From NCBI RefSeq assembly GCF_000372725.1, contig NW_005200993.1, positions 200,108 to 264,107 of the forward strand: a stretch of DNA of 64,000 nucleotides, in the 5' to 3' direction. This document shows positions 1 to 9,573 of this stretch, in pieces. The position numbers were made by a program, and so were the translations under genes. The first letter of the stretch is position 1, and each line of letters begins with the position of its first letter. This stretch comes from Emiliania huxleyi CCMP1516 (Eukaryota > Haptophyta > Isochrysidales > Noelaerhabdaceae). Under the pieces are notes generated by a model that did no database searches, was not told the DNA's origin, and was given only the letters and a program-made list of their open reading frames with translations.

Positions 1-264
1 GTGGAGGCGGGCGAGGCCGAGGCGGCGGGCGACGATCCCGATTACGAATCTGGGCCTCGTGAGAGCCAGCGAACTTGGCTCGACACTCAGGCGGCGGAGG
101 CTTACGACGCGCAGGAGCCCGAGCCGTGCGAGCCCGAGGCAGATATGATAGTCCGCGGGCCTCGCGTCATCACCCTCCACGCGGTGAGGCCAAAGCGCTA
201 TTCGTTCTCGCGCAGGCCGGCCAGGATGACGGCGGAGGCACGCGACGTCATCGTTCGCATCTGA
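1..264 (+). CDS. 3' end of an unknown gene, cut by the window edge
   Basis: An open frame runs from the first base to a stop at 262-264. It is acidic at first (many Glu/Asp) and then basic, and shows no motif I recognise. It has no credible start inside the window, so it would be the C-terminal 87 residues of a longer protein. The next 690 bases hold no gene. It could equally be a chance frame in GC-rich DNA. Confidence 0.25.
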   Translation: MEAGEAEAAGDDPDYESGPRESQRTWLDTQAAEAYDAQEPEPCEPEADMIVRGPRVITLHAVRPKRYSFSRRPARMTAEARDVIVRI

Positions 265-486
265 GCGCGGAGCGCATTCCAAGGCTGTACACACACGTCT
301 GTCTATATGCAATCAATGACGAACCCTCTCTCTCTCTACGGCTATCTCGTTGTGAGTGACCTCCTCCACGAGCTGGGCGGGGGGCAGTGTTCCGCGTCTG
401 ACTCAGGGACAGCTCCACTACGTAAAAAAAGCACATGCACATGCACCGCATGCACACATTTTGTGCTCCGCTCGTTGTGCAAGTGC

Positions 487-581
487 ATGTGCGTGTGTGT
501 GCACACCCATGTGCATGTTAGCATGAAGAGTTGTGTGCGTGTGCGCATGCTGTGCCGCGTACGCCTGAGAGCGCTCATGTC
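487..581 (+). repeat. Dispersed repeat rich in GTGCATG, copy 1
   Basis: A stretch of alternating GTGCAT/GCATGTG words ends in a 31-base block (551-581) that recurs exactly at 4569-4599. The upstream part is similar but not identical. The two copies have the same orientation and bracket the ankyrin gene and the orphan glycosyltransferase exon. The rest of 265-958 holds AT-poor, low-information DNA and a C-run at 827-840; I see no gene. Confidence 0.7.
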
Positions 582-958
582 AACCACCTTGCCGTCCTCC
601 GCCGCTGTCTCGATCTTTTTCGGCAGCGCGAGCGGTAAAGTTCGAAGCGTGTCCGCGCCGGGACGCGGGAGGCTGAGCCAGCTTTTGCGTTTTGGCTTTC
701 GAGGGCGCTCGGTGGGAGCGGGGCGGGACGTGTGATTCTTTTTCTTTTTGTGTTCTTCTCTCAATCGGTACCTCAAAGGACCCCTGGAGAACATATGTGT
801 TTTTGTTACAATCTCCCCCATCGCAGCCCCCCCCCCCCCCGCGCGCGCGCGAAAACATGCGCACTCTCCCAATCCAAACAGCGGTTCCGGACCCAAGACA
901 GCAAACAGCACGAGCCACGACCATGGTCGGAGCCGAGGCAAAGACTCTCACCGCCGGC

Positions 959-2602
959 CTACTCCGTCTCGCGCGCGATGGCGAAGCCCAAGACGCAGTG
1001 GCCAAAGTCGAGCGCCGCGATGCCGTTCGTGGCTCCGGCCGAATCGAGGTGGTACCGCTCGTGGATCTCGTAGAGCGAGAGGACGAGGCGCGCCGCCCGC
1101 GCGCGCGCCGCCGCGGGGAAGAGCGAGTGGCTTGTCGGCGACCACGGCGCCGCCGCCCGCCGGACCAGCGCCGCCGCCTCGCCCGCGCCGCCCGCGGCGC
1201 GCCGCAGCGGCGTCGGCTCGCCCTCGTGCAGGCTTGCGCCGCTGCGCAGGAGGGAGGTGGCGCGGGCGGCGGTGAGGGTCTCAAGGTGCGCGAGCGGCGT
1301 CCAGCCGCGGCTGGCGACCAGCCAGGCGGCGATGTCGGCGTGGCCTTCTTCGGTTGCAACCTCCTCGGGCGTGCCGAAGGGCGTAGCGGCGCGGGAGGCG
1401 CCGTAGGAGGAGAGGAGCTTGGCGACCTCGAGGTGGCCCTGGTGGCACGCAGCGAACAGCGGCGTGGCGCCTTGCTCCTCGGCCTGGTCGATCGCCGCGC
1501 CAGCCTCGAGGAGCAGCCGAACGCACTCGAGCTGGCCCTCACGGCACGCCATGAACAGCGGCGTGGCGCCGTTGTTGCGGGCTTGGTCGATCGCTGCGCC
1601 AGCCTCGAGGAGCAGCCGGGCGATCTCGGGGTAACCCTTCTCGCTCGCAATGAACAGCGGCGTGGTACCGTCGTTCAGCGCTTGGTTGATGTCAGCGCCA
1701 GCGCCGCGCAGCAGCCGGGCGCACTCGAGGTGGCCGTTCTGGCACGCCATGAACAGCGGCGTGGCGCCGTTCTCCTTGGCTCTGTTGATCGCCGCGCCAG
1801 CCTCGAGGAGCAGCCGGGCGCATTCGAGGCGGCCGTTCTGGCACGCGACGTACAGCGGCGTGACGCCGTTGTCCTTGGCTTGGCTCACCGCCGCGCCAGC
1901 CTCGAGGAGCAGCTGCACGCACTCGAGCTGGCCCTGCTGGCACGCGATGAACAGCGGCGTGACGCCATTCTGCGTGGCTTGGTCGGCCGCCGCGCTGGCT
2001 TCGAGGAGCAGCCGGACGATCTCGAGGTGGCCCTTCTGGCACGCGATGTACAGCGGCGTGGCGCCGTTCTGCGGGGCTTGGTTGACCGCCGCGCCAGCGT
2101 CGCACAGCAGCCGGGCGACCTCGAGGTGGCCCTTGTAGCACGCGATGATCAGCGGCGTGGCGCTGCCGTCCTTGGCTTGGTTGACCGCCGCGCTCGCCTC
2201 GAGAAGCAGCCGGACGCACTGGTCATGGCCCTTCAGGAACGCGACGAACAGCGGCGTGACGCCTCTGGCGTCTGCTTGGTCGGTCGCTGCGCCAGCCTCG
2301 ACGAGCAGCCGGGCGCACTCAATCTGCCCCTCCTGGCACGCGGTATACAGCGCGGAAGCGCCGTCATCATTCGTCGCCCCCACGCTCGCGCCGCTGTCGA
2401 GCAGCAGCCGCACCGCCTCGGCCTGCCCGTGACGAGCGGCCCAGGTGAGCAGCGTGTCCTGCCTCTCGGTGTCGTGCCGCGCGTCGAGCTGGGCCGCGAG
2501 CGACGTGCCGCGCGTCCGCCGCCCGGCGAGGAAGGCGCGCAGCGAGGCCAGGTCGCCCCGAGCCAGGTCGGCGAGGCGGGCTGGGAGGATGGCGCCGCTC
2601 AT
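959..2602 (-). CDS. Ankyrin-repeat protein
   Basis: An uninterrupted 547-residue frame starts with ATG at 2602. About twelve consecutive 33-residue ankyrin repeats cover roughly residues 50-430, with the usual TPL-x-x-AC-x-x-G-x-L-E-x-x-RLLLEAGA pattern. The central repeats are nearly identical to one another, so the array has recently expanded or been homogenised. The N-terminal 50 residues and the last ~110 residues are not repeats; the C-terminal segment is rich in Ala and Arg and ends in a hydrophobic stretch. Ankyrin arrays are protein-binding scaffolds; the partner cannot be told from sequence. No signal peptide is evident, so it is probably cytosolic or nuclear. No introns are needed. 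Confidence 0.9.
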   Translation of the reverse strand: MSGAILPARLADLARGDLASLRAFLAGRRTRGTSLAAQLDARHDTERQDTLLTWAARHGQAEAVRLLLDSGASVGATNDDGASALYTACQEGQIECARLLVEAGAATDQADARGVTPLFVAFLKGHDQCVRLLLEASAAVNQAKDGSATPLIIACYKGHLEVARLLCDAGAAVNQAPQNGATPLYIACQKGHLEIVRLLLEASAAADQATQNGVTPLFIACQQGQLECVQLLLEAGAAVSQAKDNGVTPLYVACQNGRLECARLLLEAGAAINRAKENGATPLFMACQNGHLECARLLRGAGADINQALNDGTTPLFIASEKGYPEIARLLLEAGAAIDQARNNGATPLFMACREGQLECVRLLLEAGAAIDQAEEQGATPLFAACHQGHLEVAKLLSSYGASRAATPFGTPEEVATEEGHADIAAWLVASRGWTPLAHLETLTAARATSLLRSGASLHEGEPTPLRRAAGGAGEAAALVRRAAAPWSPTSHSLFPAAARARAARLVLSLYEIHERYHLDSAGATNGIAALDFGHCVLGFAIARETE

Positions 2603-4233
2603 GCTTGTGTCTATTCATGCTTCATGACACGACACGCGGCGGTGGTGGAGCTGGTGGAGCTGTCAGCTGTTTGATCCAAGCGGGTGGGGAGTGGGGGGCA
2701 TGGCTGGGCATGCAGGTCCGCCAGAGCAGTCGGCCCGGCCTCTGACGTGGTGCTGCCGCTGCATTCGCTGAAGAAGAGAGGTGCGACTTGATTGGAGGCA
2801 CTCACTGGAGGCGAGGCGAAGGGAGGTTGGGCCGGGCCGTGAGGGGCTGATGGCGCTGGCCAGCGCGGGGTGTGAGATGTCGTCGTCGTCGTATACTGCT
2901 GGCCGCCAGCGGCACGCCGGTACGCCTACGAGTCGTGCGCGCTCGGCAGTAATCGGCGTTGAGACTGACTGCCTAGAGCGCGCACATCGAGAGCGCCGAG
3001 TTGTGTTGCCGCGAGGAATCCTGCTCGAACATGGGGTCCGAGCGGCGCCTGATCGCATGGGATGGATCAGTGGGGCTATCACGTGGGTACGGCCTGCTCA
3101 GTCAGGAGTTGGCGAGTGTGTGGGAGATTCACGCCCGTCGCTCAACGTCTGTTGAAAAACTGTTCGCTGAGCAAGCTCACGGTCGAGCGGGCTTGACGCG
3201 CGCTTCAGGATAGCAAGAGGCGTGCCCACTCCCCTGAGGAGCGTGCGGGCACGCCTGGGAATCGTTGTGGAGCGACCATGGACTGGGATGACAGCCGGCG
3301 AAGCGCTGCGCCAAAACCATGGCGCCGAAAAGCGTCCGCCCTCGACGTGCTGGAAGCTTCACGGCGGAGGCTGTGAAGTCGCGGCATCGAGTTCAACCTG
3401 AGCACACGCACGCACCGTGCTGGGGAGGAGTTGGCCTGCGAGCGGCGAGCGCTCCCGAGCGCGCGGCGCCCCGTTCTGGCCATCTTGCGCTTTACCACCA
3501 CAAAATCGCCTCCATTTTGCGCGCCTCCGGTGGCAGGTTTAGCCGGGCCCGATTGATGATACTTTTTATGGTTGCGCGCCGGATCTCGACTCCACCGTGC
3601 TACGGTGCGTCCCAAAGCAAAACTTGTGGCAGAGGGGCCAGATTGGCCGATTTATAACGACGAGACAGCGTCTGAAGGCTATTTTGCGGCGACACCGATA
3701 CGCGGTTGAGGGCCCACGGTTGTGGCTAGTGGAGGGTGCTGTACAATCCGAGGGCGTTCCCATGGCCTCACGGGCCCGGGCGACGATCGTGGCTCGAAAA
3801 ATCAAAAAGTGTCATCCGTGGGGCGAGATTTTTACTTGTCTTTGACCCAAAACTAGTACTAGACAGAACGGCCCCAAATCGGCCCGGAACCGACCCGTGG
3901 GCCCGTCTGCCGCACCCAGCTCCGCCGGGAGGGGCGCGCGCCGTTCCCCGCGGGTCGGGCGGGCCACGCAGACACGGCGGGAGAGCTTCCCGTGCCCTGT
4001 GAGTGAGTGCCGTCACACCGCCTCAATATCCCAAAGTGGGGTTTGCCTCAAGTGCTCCCATGCATGTAATCTTCATGGTGCCCAGCTGCAAACGCATGAG
4101 TTGTTCGATTTATATTTGATTCATTCTCTCATGCTGACTGAGCTCCCACTCCATCTATCAATGCAAGACCTTAGTATCTGTGCACCACTCTGGCTGAGAG
4201 CCACCCGGATGGGTGATGCCACACACCAACCTG
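2603..4233. other. Intergenic stretch without a supported gene
   Basis: Several open frames of 60-140 codons exist on both strands but none has a recognisable motif or consistent coding character. The region 3892-4000 is very GC-rich. I see no RNA gene. Confidence 0.5.
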
Positions 4234-4451
4234 TCAACAGCCGCCTGGACCCTGGTCGCTCTGTGCATGCCCGAGGCGTTTGCGCGCCAGCTCGTCGTCA
4301 AGGATACCCGAAAACGTGTTCGAATAGCGGTGGAAATAGCCCCAGTTGCGCACATGCTCATCTTTCTTTGCGCGCATAGCATCGCCCCGCTTCATCTTGG
4401 ACTCATAGAAGACTTCCCGAGATTGGGTGGGGTAATGGTTGAGGTGGATGA
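4234..4451 (-). pseudogene. Orphan C-terminal exon of a GT92/DUF23-like glycosyltransferase
   Basis: Read on the minus strand, an acceptor (CTGTGCAG, ending at 4452) is followed by 72 codons ending in TGA at 4234. The peptide starts with an HLNHYPTQS motif followed by KMKRGDA and WGYFHRYSN. The order N-H-Y-x-x-x-S then R-G-D is typical of the C-terminal part of family 92 glycosyltransferases and related DUF23 proteins, which act on glycans in the secretory pathway. I find no upstream exon: the next DNA in that direction is the GTGCATG-rich repeat (4503-4599). It is therefore probably a severed gene end, although a distant upstream exon cannot be excluded. Confidence 0.55.
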
Positions 4452-4502
4452 CTGCACAGGATAGCGTTATGGTGGTGATTGGGGTTGCACATGCACAACA
4501 TG

Positions 4503-4599
4503 CGCATGCACATGTGCACACCCGATGTGCATGTCAGCATGAAGTTGTGCGCGCGTGTGCATGCGCGCTGTGCCGCGTACGCCTGAGAGCGCTCATGTC
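4503..4599 (+). repeat. Dispersed repeat rich in GTGCATG, copy 2
   Basis: Same family and orientation as 487-581; the last 31 bases are identical. It abuts the truncated glycosyltransferase exon. Confidence 0.7.
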
Positions 4600-4982
4600 T
4601 CTCAATCCACAAAGAGTCAAGAGACCGCATTCGCTGGCAGCGGAGGACGCCGGCGCCGACCGCAAAGCTCTTCACACAGCCGGGGAGAGAGAATAAATCG
4701 GTAATCGCACACAAACCTCAAACGCGACAAAGCACAAACGTGCGCTTGCAGTCGACAGTCGAGAGTCGTGCGTCGACCGTCGTGTTGTGTGGATTTAGAC
4801 TCTTCTCTCTTGAGTCTTGTGGGCTGCGCACTAACAAAGGCGCCTCTGCGTGGGGCAGAGAGCCTGCCGCGCCCCCTGGCCCTGCACGTACTGGCAGAGC
4901 CCGCAGGGCTCAAGTCTCGGCAACAAAGTACAACAAATGTACATGCACTACACCTCGACACATCCAGGACCGCCCGCCTCTC

Positions 4983-6455
4983 TCAGGGCTCGGCCACGAC
5001 TCTCTTCTCGTACCACTCCGCGTCGAGCCAACGCGGCGCAGGCAGCCCCAGCTCAGCCTGCAGCACCTTCTCGGCCATCGCCAGGCTGCCCGCCGCCCAC
5101 CCCGTCTCGTACCCAAAGTCCTGGTTCGCGAGGAAGAGGTCGTAATCTGGCAGCGGCTTGCGAAGCAGCGCGCGGTCGAGATCGCCGCCCAGCAAGCGGC
5201 CGATGCCCGGCGTGTAGCGCCCTGCCGAGATCCAGTTGGCCAGCACCACCGTCTGCGGCGGGGAGACGGCGCCGGGGGCGACGCCCGCGGATGCGAGCGC
5301 CTTTGCGTGTCGAGCCATCAGTGCGGCGTGCACGTCCCCGATCAGCTGCGCGGCGGCGAGGCTGCTCGTACCGCGCGTCGCGACGGTCAGCGGCTGAAGA
5401 GGGCTCGGCATCAGCTTGGCATAGTACGGCCGGGCGATCCCATAGTACACCTCGAGCGCCCCGCTGCAGTTGCCGTACGCTATCTTCTTGCCCGAGTAGA
5501 CGGGGTCGCCCGCCGTGTCGCGCCCGACTACGCAGCGCTGCGGGCCGTCGTGGTAGCGCCCCTCGAGCGGAGCGCCGTCGGTGGCGGCGGTGAAGGCGCC
5601 CTCCATCAGCCCCAGCTTGGTGCTCCACCACGCGTCGTCGTACCACGCGTAGACCTTGACCATCGGGATGGTCGTCACGGCGCCGAGCAAGCGCCGCACG
5701 GCGGCCGAGGAGCTTCCCAGCAGCGTCGAGTCGCGTGAGAGGTACTCGATGGCGTTGGAGGGCAGGTTGAGCAGGACCTTGCTCGCTGTGACGCTGCGCC
5801 CGCCCGCAAAGATGAGCCGGCTCGCCGCCCTGCCTGCAGCCGGCGCCGCCTCGATGGAGGTCAGCCTCGCCGCGAGGTGGACCTGCCGCCCCGGTCCGCC
5901 CGCCGCCTCGACCTGGCCGAGCATCGTCTCGATGGCGGTGGCGTAGCCGGCGTTGTTGCCGAACGCGTCCTTGACGACGTAGCAAGTCGTGCCCTCGCAC
6001 TTTGCGGCGCACTCCCAGTCATAGCACTGCGTCGGCAGCTTGAGAGCGAAAAAAACGAGGTCCGCGGGCAGTCGCTGCCTCGTCTGGAAGCGGTAGCCGC
6101 CGACATCCACAGCGAGGTCTGCAAAGGAGGGGAGGCCGTGGACCGAGAAGATGCGCCCTCCGACGCGGCCGTTTGCCTCGAAGACACACACAGACGAGGC
6201 GTTTACAGACGAGGTGTCGACGGCGAGTCGCCAGGCGGCATACGCGCCGGACCAGCCGGCGCCCACCACCGCAAACGAGCAGTGCTTAGGCAGGTCGGCG
6301 TCGGCAGCGGAGAGGGCGGCGTCGGCGGCAGCCACGCCGAGATCGGGACGCCAGCGGGCGCTAAAGGTGCCTCCTAAAGCGAGTTTGTCGGCAGCAGCGA
6401 GCATATACACACGTACCCGGTATGTATGTGGAGGCCTACTCCGCGGAGGGTACAT
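4983..6455 (-). CDS. Flavin-containing amine oxidase family protein
   Basis: Single-exon frame of 490 residues. A dinucleotide-binding motif VGAGWSGAYAAW lies at about residues 64-75, followed by the E-A-N-G-R-V-G-G-R motif that contacts the FAD ribose and pyrophosphate. The C-terminal part has G-Y-E-T-G-W-A-A-G-S, matching the FAD-binding C-terminus of monoamine/polyamine/L-amino-acid oxidases. The family oxidises amines or amino acids using FAD and releases hydrogen peroxide; the substrate is not predictable here. The ATG at 6455 gives the longest form; a second ATG at 6404 starts just before the conserved domain and is an equally good start. The residue covalently binding FAD in animal MAO is not evident. 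Confidence 0.85.
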   Translation of the reverse strand: MYPPRSRPPHTYRVRVYMLAAADKLALGGTFSARWRPDLGVAAADAALSAADADLPKHCSFAVVGAGWSGAYAAWRLAVDTSSVNASSVCVFEANGRVGGRIFSVHGLPSFADLAVDVGGYRFQTRQRLPADLVFFALKLPTQCYDWECAAKCEGTTCYVVKDAFGNNAGYATAIETMLGQVEAAGGPGRQVHLAARLTSIEAAPAAGRAASRLIFAGGRSVTASKVLLNLPSNAIEYLSRDSTLLGSSSAAVRRLLGAVTTIPMVKVYAWYDDAWWSTKLGLMEGAFTAATDGAPLEGRYHDGPQRCVVGRDTAGDPVYSGKKIAYGNCSGALEVYYGIARPYYAKLMPSPLQPLTVATRGTSSLAAAQLIGDVHAALMARHAKALASAGVAPGAVSPPQTVVLANWISAGRYTPGIGRLLGGDLDRALLRKPLPDYDLFLANQDFGYETGWAAGSLAMAEKVLQAELGLPAPRWLDAEWYEKRVVAEP

Positions 6456-6634
6456 ACGCGCATTTCTTCTCTGGGTGTGCCTGTGATAGTACTAGCACGC
6501 GCCAGTTCGCACCTGTGTCGAGCCTGTCTGCTGTGATTGTTTTCTTTCTTCTCTGCACTACTCGAGTATAGCCCTTGAGAAAAAGCTCGGATTATGCAAA
6601 CCTGTGCCTGTGTCATCCTAGGAAGTAGACTGGG

Positions 6635-7158
6635 AGGGGTACTTAGGTACTTTGGCCTGCATATACTTTTCCGGCAAACAAAAAGGAAAACAGAGGGTCC
6701 CCAGCACTTTGCGTTTCCGGAAATTTCCAGGGAAAACAGAGGGTGTTTGGTGCTCCATTCTGGAAACTCGCGAGTTTCCCTGAGTCTGAGAGCTGGTTTG
6801 GGGCAAAATCTGAGGCAAAATTGAGGAAATCGGCACGATACCCAGCTGGTTTGTGCAAAATCTGTGGCAAAATTGAGGAAATCGGCACGATACCCAGGCG
6901 GTCGCAGGGACCAGGGTATTTTCAGGTATACCGGGGGTTTCCTAGGTATACCCGCAAAAAATACCCGGTATTTCGCCGATTTGGCTGATTTTGGGCCGGC
7001 CCCAAACGAGCCTCAGACTCGGGTCTCGGCTCAGAGCCCGGAAAATTTGATGGTTTCCCCGGGAAAAGAGAGAGGAAAAGAGAGGGTGCTGTAGAGAAAA
7101 AAGGAAAGGAAAAGAGACGGGGTGCGAGAGGAAAAGTATATTCAGCCTAAGGGGTACT
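6635..7158. mobile_element. Non-autonomous DNA transposon (hAT-like MITE), copy 1
   Basis: About 500 bp closely matching 34573-35015 in the same orientation. The ends (about 6651-6672 and 7130-7150) are imperfect inverted repeats sharing ATATACTTTTCC. A 9-base direct repeat AGGGGTACT lies at 6635-6643 and 7150-7158, although it sits seven bases outside the left end as defined by copy 2. An internal ~50-bp tandem duplication (about 6795-6895) is absent from copy 2. No transposase is encoded. Confidence 0.65.
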
Positions 7159-7297
7159 CCCATAGGCAAGAGGAGGTCTGGAGAGAGGCCCACAGCGGTC
7201 AGGAGAGGCCCCAAGAGGGTGCTAGATGAGAGTCAGCAGAGCAGGGGCCCCCGGAGGGACGCTCAACCGCTCCACGCCATGCCGCTTGCGGCGGTCC

Positions 7298-7733
7298 TAC
7301 AGTCTGTTGCGGGCATTAAGAAAGCGTCCCATTAATAAACCCTACCAAGCAATTTCCGCGAAAATCTAAGAAACCACGGCGCGCCGCAGGCGCGGCCCCA
7401 AGAAAGGGCCCACACACGAGTGTGAACAGGAGCCCCGCTCAATTTTTCTCTTCGCCTGCGGCGCGCGCACTTGTCATTTTGCCCAAGTCTGCGGTGTTCT
7501 GGGCGGTGTGGATGGAGGTGTGTGCGTCTTCCTGTCATCCCAAGACTGCTGACTGGCGCATCGGTCCAGCGCTTCCTTATTGTCATTTTACCTAAAAATT
7601 CCTAGATCCCGGCTGACCTGGGGTGCCGGCCGAAGCTAAGAAACCACGGCGTGGGGTGGGTGGGGTGGGTGGAAAGGCTTAGAAACGGCGGCGTGCCGCG
7701 GGATTGTTTTCTTAATGCCCGCAACAGACTGTA
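7298..7733. mobile_element. Tc1/mariner-type MITE
   Basis: Two perfect 26-base inverted repeats lie at 7298-7323 and 7708-7733. They read TA-CAGTCTGTTGCGGG at the left end and the reverse complement at the right. The outermost TA on each side fits the TA target duplication of Tc1/mariner elements and the adjoining CAGT fits their termini. The 432-bp interior encodes no transposase, so this would be a non-autonomous copy. A foldback element of another family is the alternative. Confidence 0.65.
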
Positions 7734-8006
7734 TTCCCTGCTCTCTGATGACTTTAGGGTCCCTACACATATAGGGGAGAGAGAGAGTTTTTGTCACATA
7801 TACTGTCGTAGCCTAAAGTCTGCCCAGGTTGTCGGGATCACGATCCCGGCGTGAACACGACTAACGACGGATCCGCTCCTGGGCCACCGCAAATTTTGAT
7901 CAGCAAATTTCGAGGGGCGGCCGCAAATTTTGAGGTAGATTTTGATTGTCAAAATGTGTCCGTCTTGGCACAGGATAGAGCATATAGGCGGCGAACACCC
8001 AGGTAG

Positions 8007-8500
8007 TGCGCAGGGACATCGCGCGACTCTGCCCGCTCGCTCGACCCTTTTGCCGCGAGAGGGCGCCGGCCGCGTGTAAGGAGGTGGCTGGCGCCCTGAG
8101 GCGGCAATTGGTGGCGTGGGGAGTGCGGAACGCTACTGGCGGCGTGACAGGGCCTCTCTCGGTTGCGTGTGCCGCCCATCGGCACGCGGGTGCGCAGACA
8201 TCGCGCGACTCTGCCCGCTCGCTCGACTCTTTTGCCGCGAGAGGGCGCCGGCCGCGTGTAAGAGGTGGCTGGCGCCCTGAGGCGGCAATTGGTGGCGTGG
8301 GGAGTGCGGAGAACGCTACTGGCGGCGCGACAGGGCCTCTCTCGGTTGCGTGTGCCGCCCATCGGCACGCGGGTGCGCAGACATCGCGACTCTGCCCGCT
8401 CGCTCGACCCTTTTGCCGCGAGAGGGCGCCGGCCGCGTGTAAGAAGTGGCTGGCGGCCTGGCGCCCTGAGGCGGCATTTGGTGGGGTCAGCGTGCGGTGC
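8007..8500 (+). repeat. 182-bp tandem repeat, about 2.7 copies
   Basis: The unit starting near GCGCGACTCTGCCCGCTCG occurs at 8021 and 8203 and, with a short deletion, at about 8385. The copies are nearly identical. It lies directly beside the CCCTAA array and resembles subtelomeric satellite DNA. There is no coding signal. Confidence 0.9.
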
Positions 8501-8575
8501 TGAGTCTTACTCGTCGGCGCTGGGGCCAGATCCCAGCGCAGAACCCTGCAACGCTGGCATATACAGACACAACCA

Positions 8576-8649
8576 GACTAACCCTGACCCTAACCCTAAC
8601 CCTAACCCTAACCCTAACCCTCTAACCCTAATAACCCTAACCTAACCCA
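8576..8649 (+). repeat. Interstitial CCCTAA telomere-like array
   Basis: About ten CCCTAA units, a few imperfect (CCCTGA, CTCTAA, AATAA), read 5'-to-3' on the plus strand. This is the orientation of a left chromosome end, yet more than 8.5 kb of other sequence lies to its left. Confidence 0.9.
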
Positions 8650-8984
8650 CCCCCCAACTCCACACCGCAAATTTGAAAGATCTTGATGAAAATCAGGCCC
8701 GACTGCAAATTTCTTCAAAATTTTCGCAGGCGCTCCGCGCCTGCAGATTTTGAAATAAATTCGACAAAATTGGTACCTGGCCCAAGCTGCCGGGGCTCTG
8801 TCTCACACTCACGTGCCGCAATATGTGTCACACACGGCGGCTTCTGCCACCTCTCGATTGGTTCCACTTTCTACGCACACCTACCGGGGAAGGGGCGCGT
8901 GGGAGCGGGGGCGGGGGCGGGGGCGGGGGTGGGGGCGGGGGCGCGCAGCGCGGGGCGCGCGCGCGCAACAGAGGGTAGGGTGGG
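8650..8984. other. Non-coding spacer with a GGGGGC run
   Basis: 8660-8780 is locally AT-rich (several CAAATTT words, also seen at 7885-7950). Around 8905-8945 five or more G-runs (GGGGGC repeated) could form a G-quadruplex. No gene is visible. Confidence 0.6.
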
Positions 8985-9255
8985 GAAGACGGCGAGGAGG
9001 GGGCGGCGGCGGCGGCGGCGGCGGCGGCGCGCGCGCGGCGCGCGCGACGGGGGGGGCGGAGCAGCGACCGCTGGCGCGGCCGCTGCTCCGTCTGTGCCAG
9101 GGACGCGCGCTCTGCCGCTGCAGAGCGCGCGCGTCAGGGCAAGGGGCATGCGTGGCGGCGCGGGACGCGTGGCGGCGGCGGCGAGTAGCCGAGCGCTCCG
9201 TGAGCGGTGAGGCGGCCGGGCGAGGGCGCGGCGGGTGACGGGTCAAGGGAGCAGC
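8985..9255 (+). repeat. GC-rich dispersed repeat with an imperfect palindrome
   Basis: Closely related in reverse complement to 62028-62290. It contains the block CGGAGCAGCGACCG...CGGCCGCTGCTCCG (9057-9090), an imperfect palindrome. It lies about 320 bp upstream of the VWA8-like start codon. Confidence 0.7.
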
Positions 9256-9573
9256 CCACACCCGGCGTCGCTCTTTGAGCGACGCCTGTGGTACGCCTGC
9301 GCAGGGGCCGCAGGGCGGTCAGTTGTGGGGCGAGGCGGTGCCGGCCGCGGGCCGGGTGCAAGGCGCCGGCCTCGGCGCCGCCTCGGCGCGCCGCACGGGC
9401 GCGGCGAGCCTCTGAGCGGGAGCCGAAGGTTTGCCTGTGGGAGGGAGGTGGGAGGTGGGAGGCGGTGGGGGTGATTTGACTTTGCCGCAGAGGCCGTCCC
9501 TAGCTGTGAACAGCAAAACGGGACAGTACCACTGCTGTATCTTTACTTGCGACACAGATATGTCTTGGTCCAC

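Noticed and set aside
580-2219. Long open frames antisense or out of frame with the ankyrin gene (up to 660 codons)
   Set aside because: They come from high GC and the repeat periodicity; only the minus-strand frame starting at 2602 gives ankyrin repeats.
8007-8500. CRISPR-like array
   Set aside because: Units are 182 bp, nearly identical throughout and lack unique spacers; the DNA is eukaryotic.
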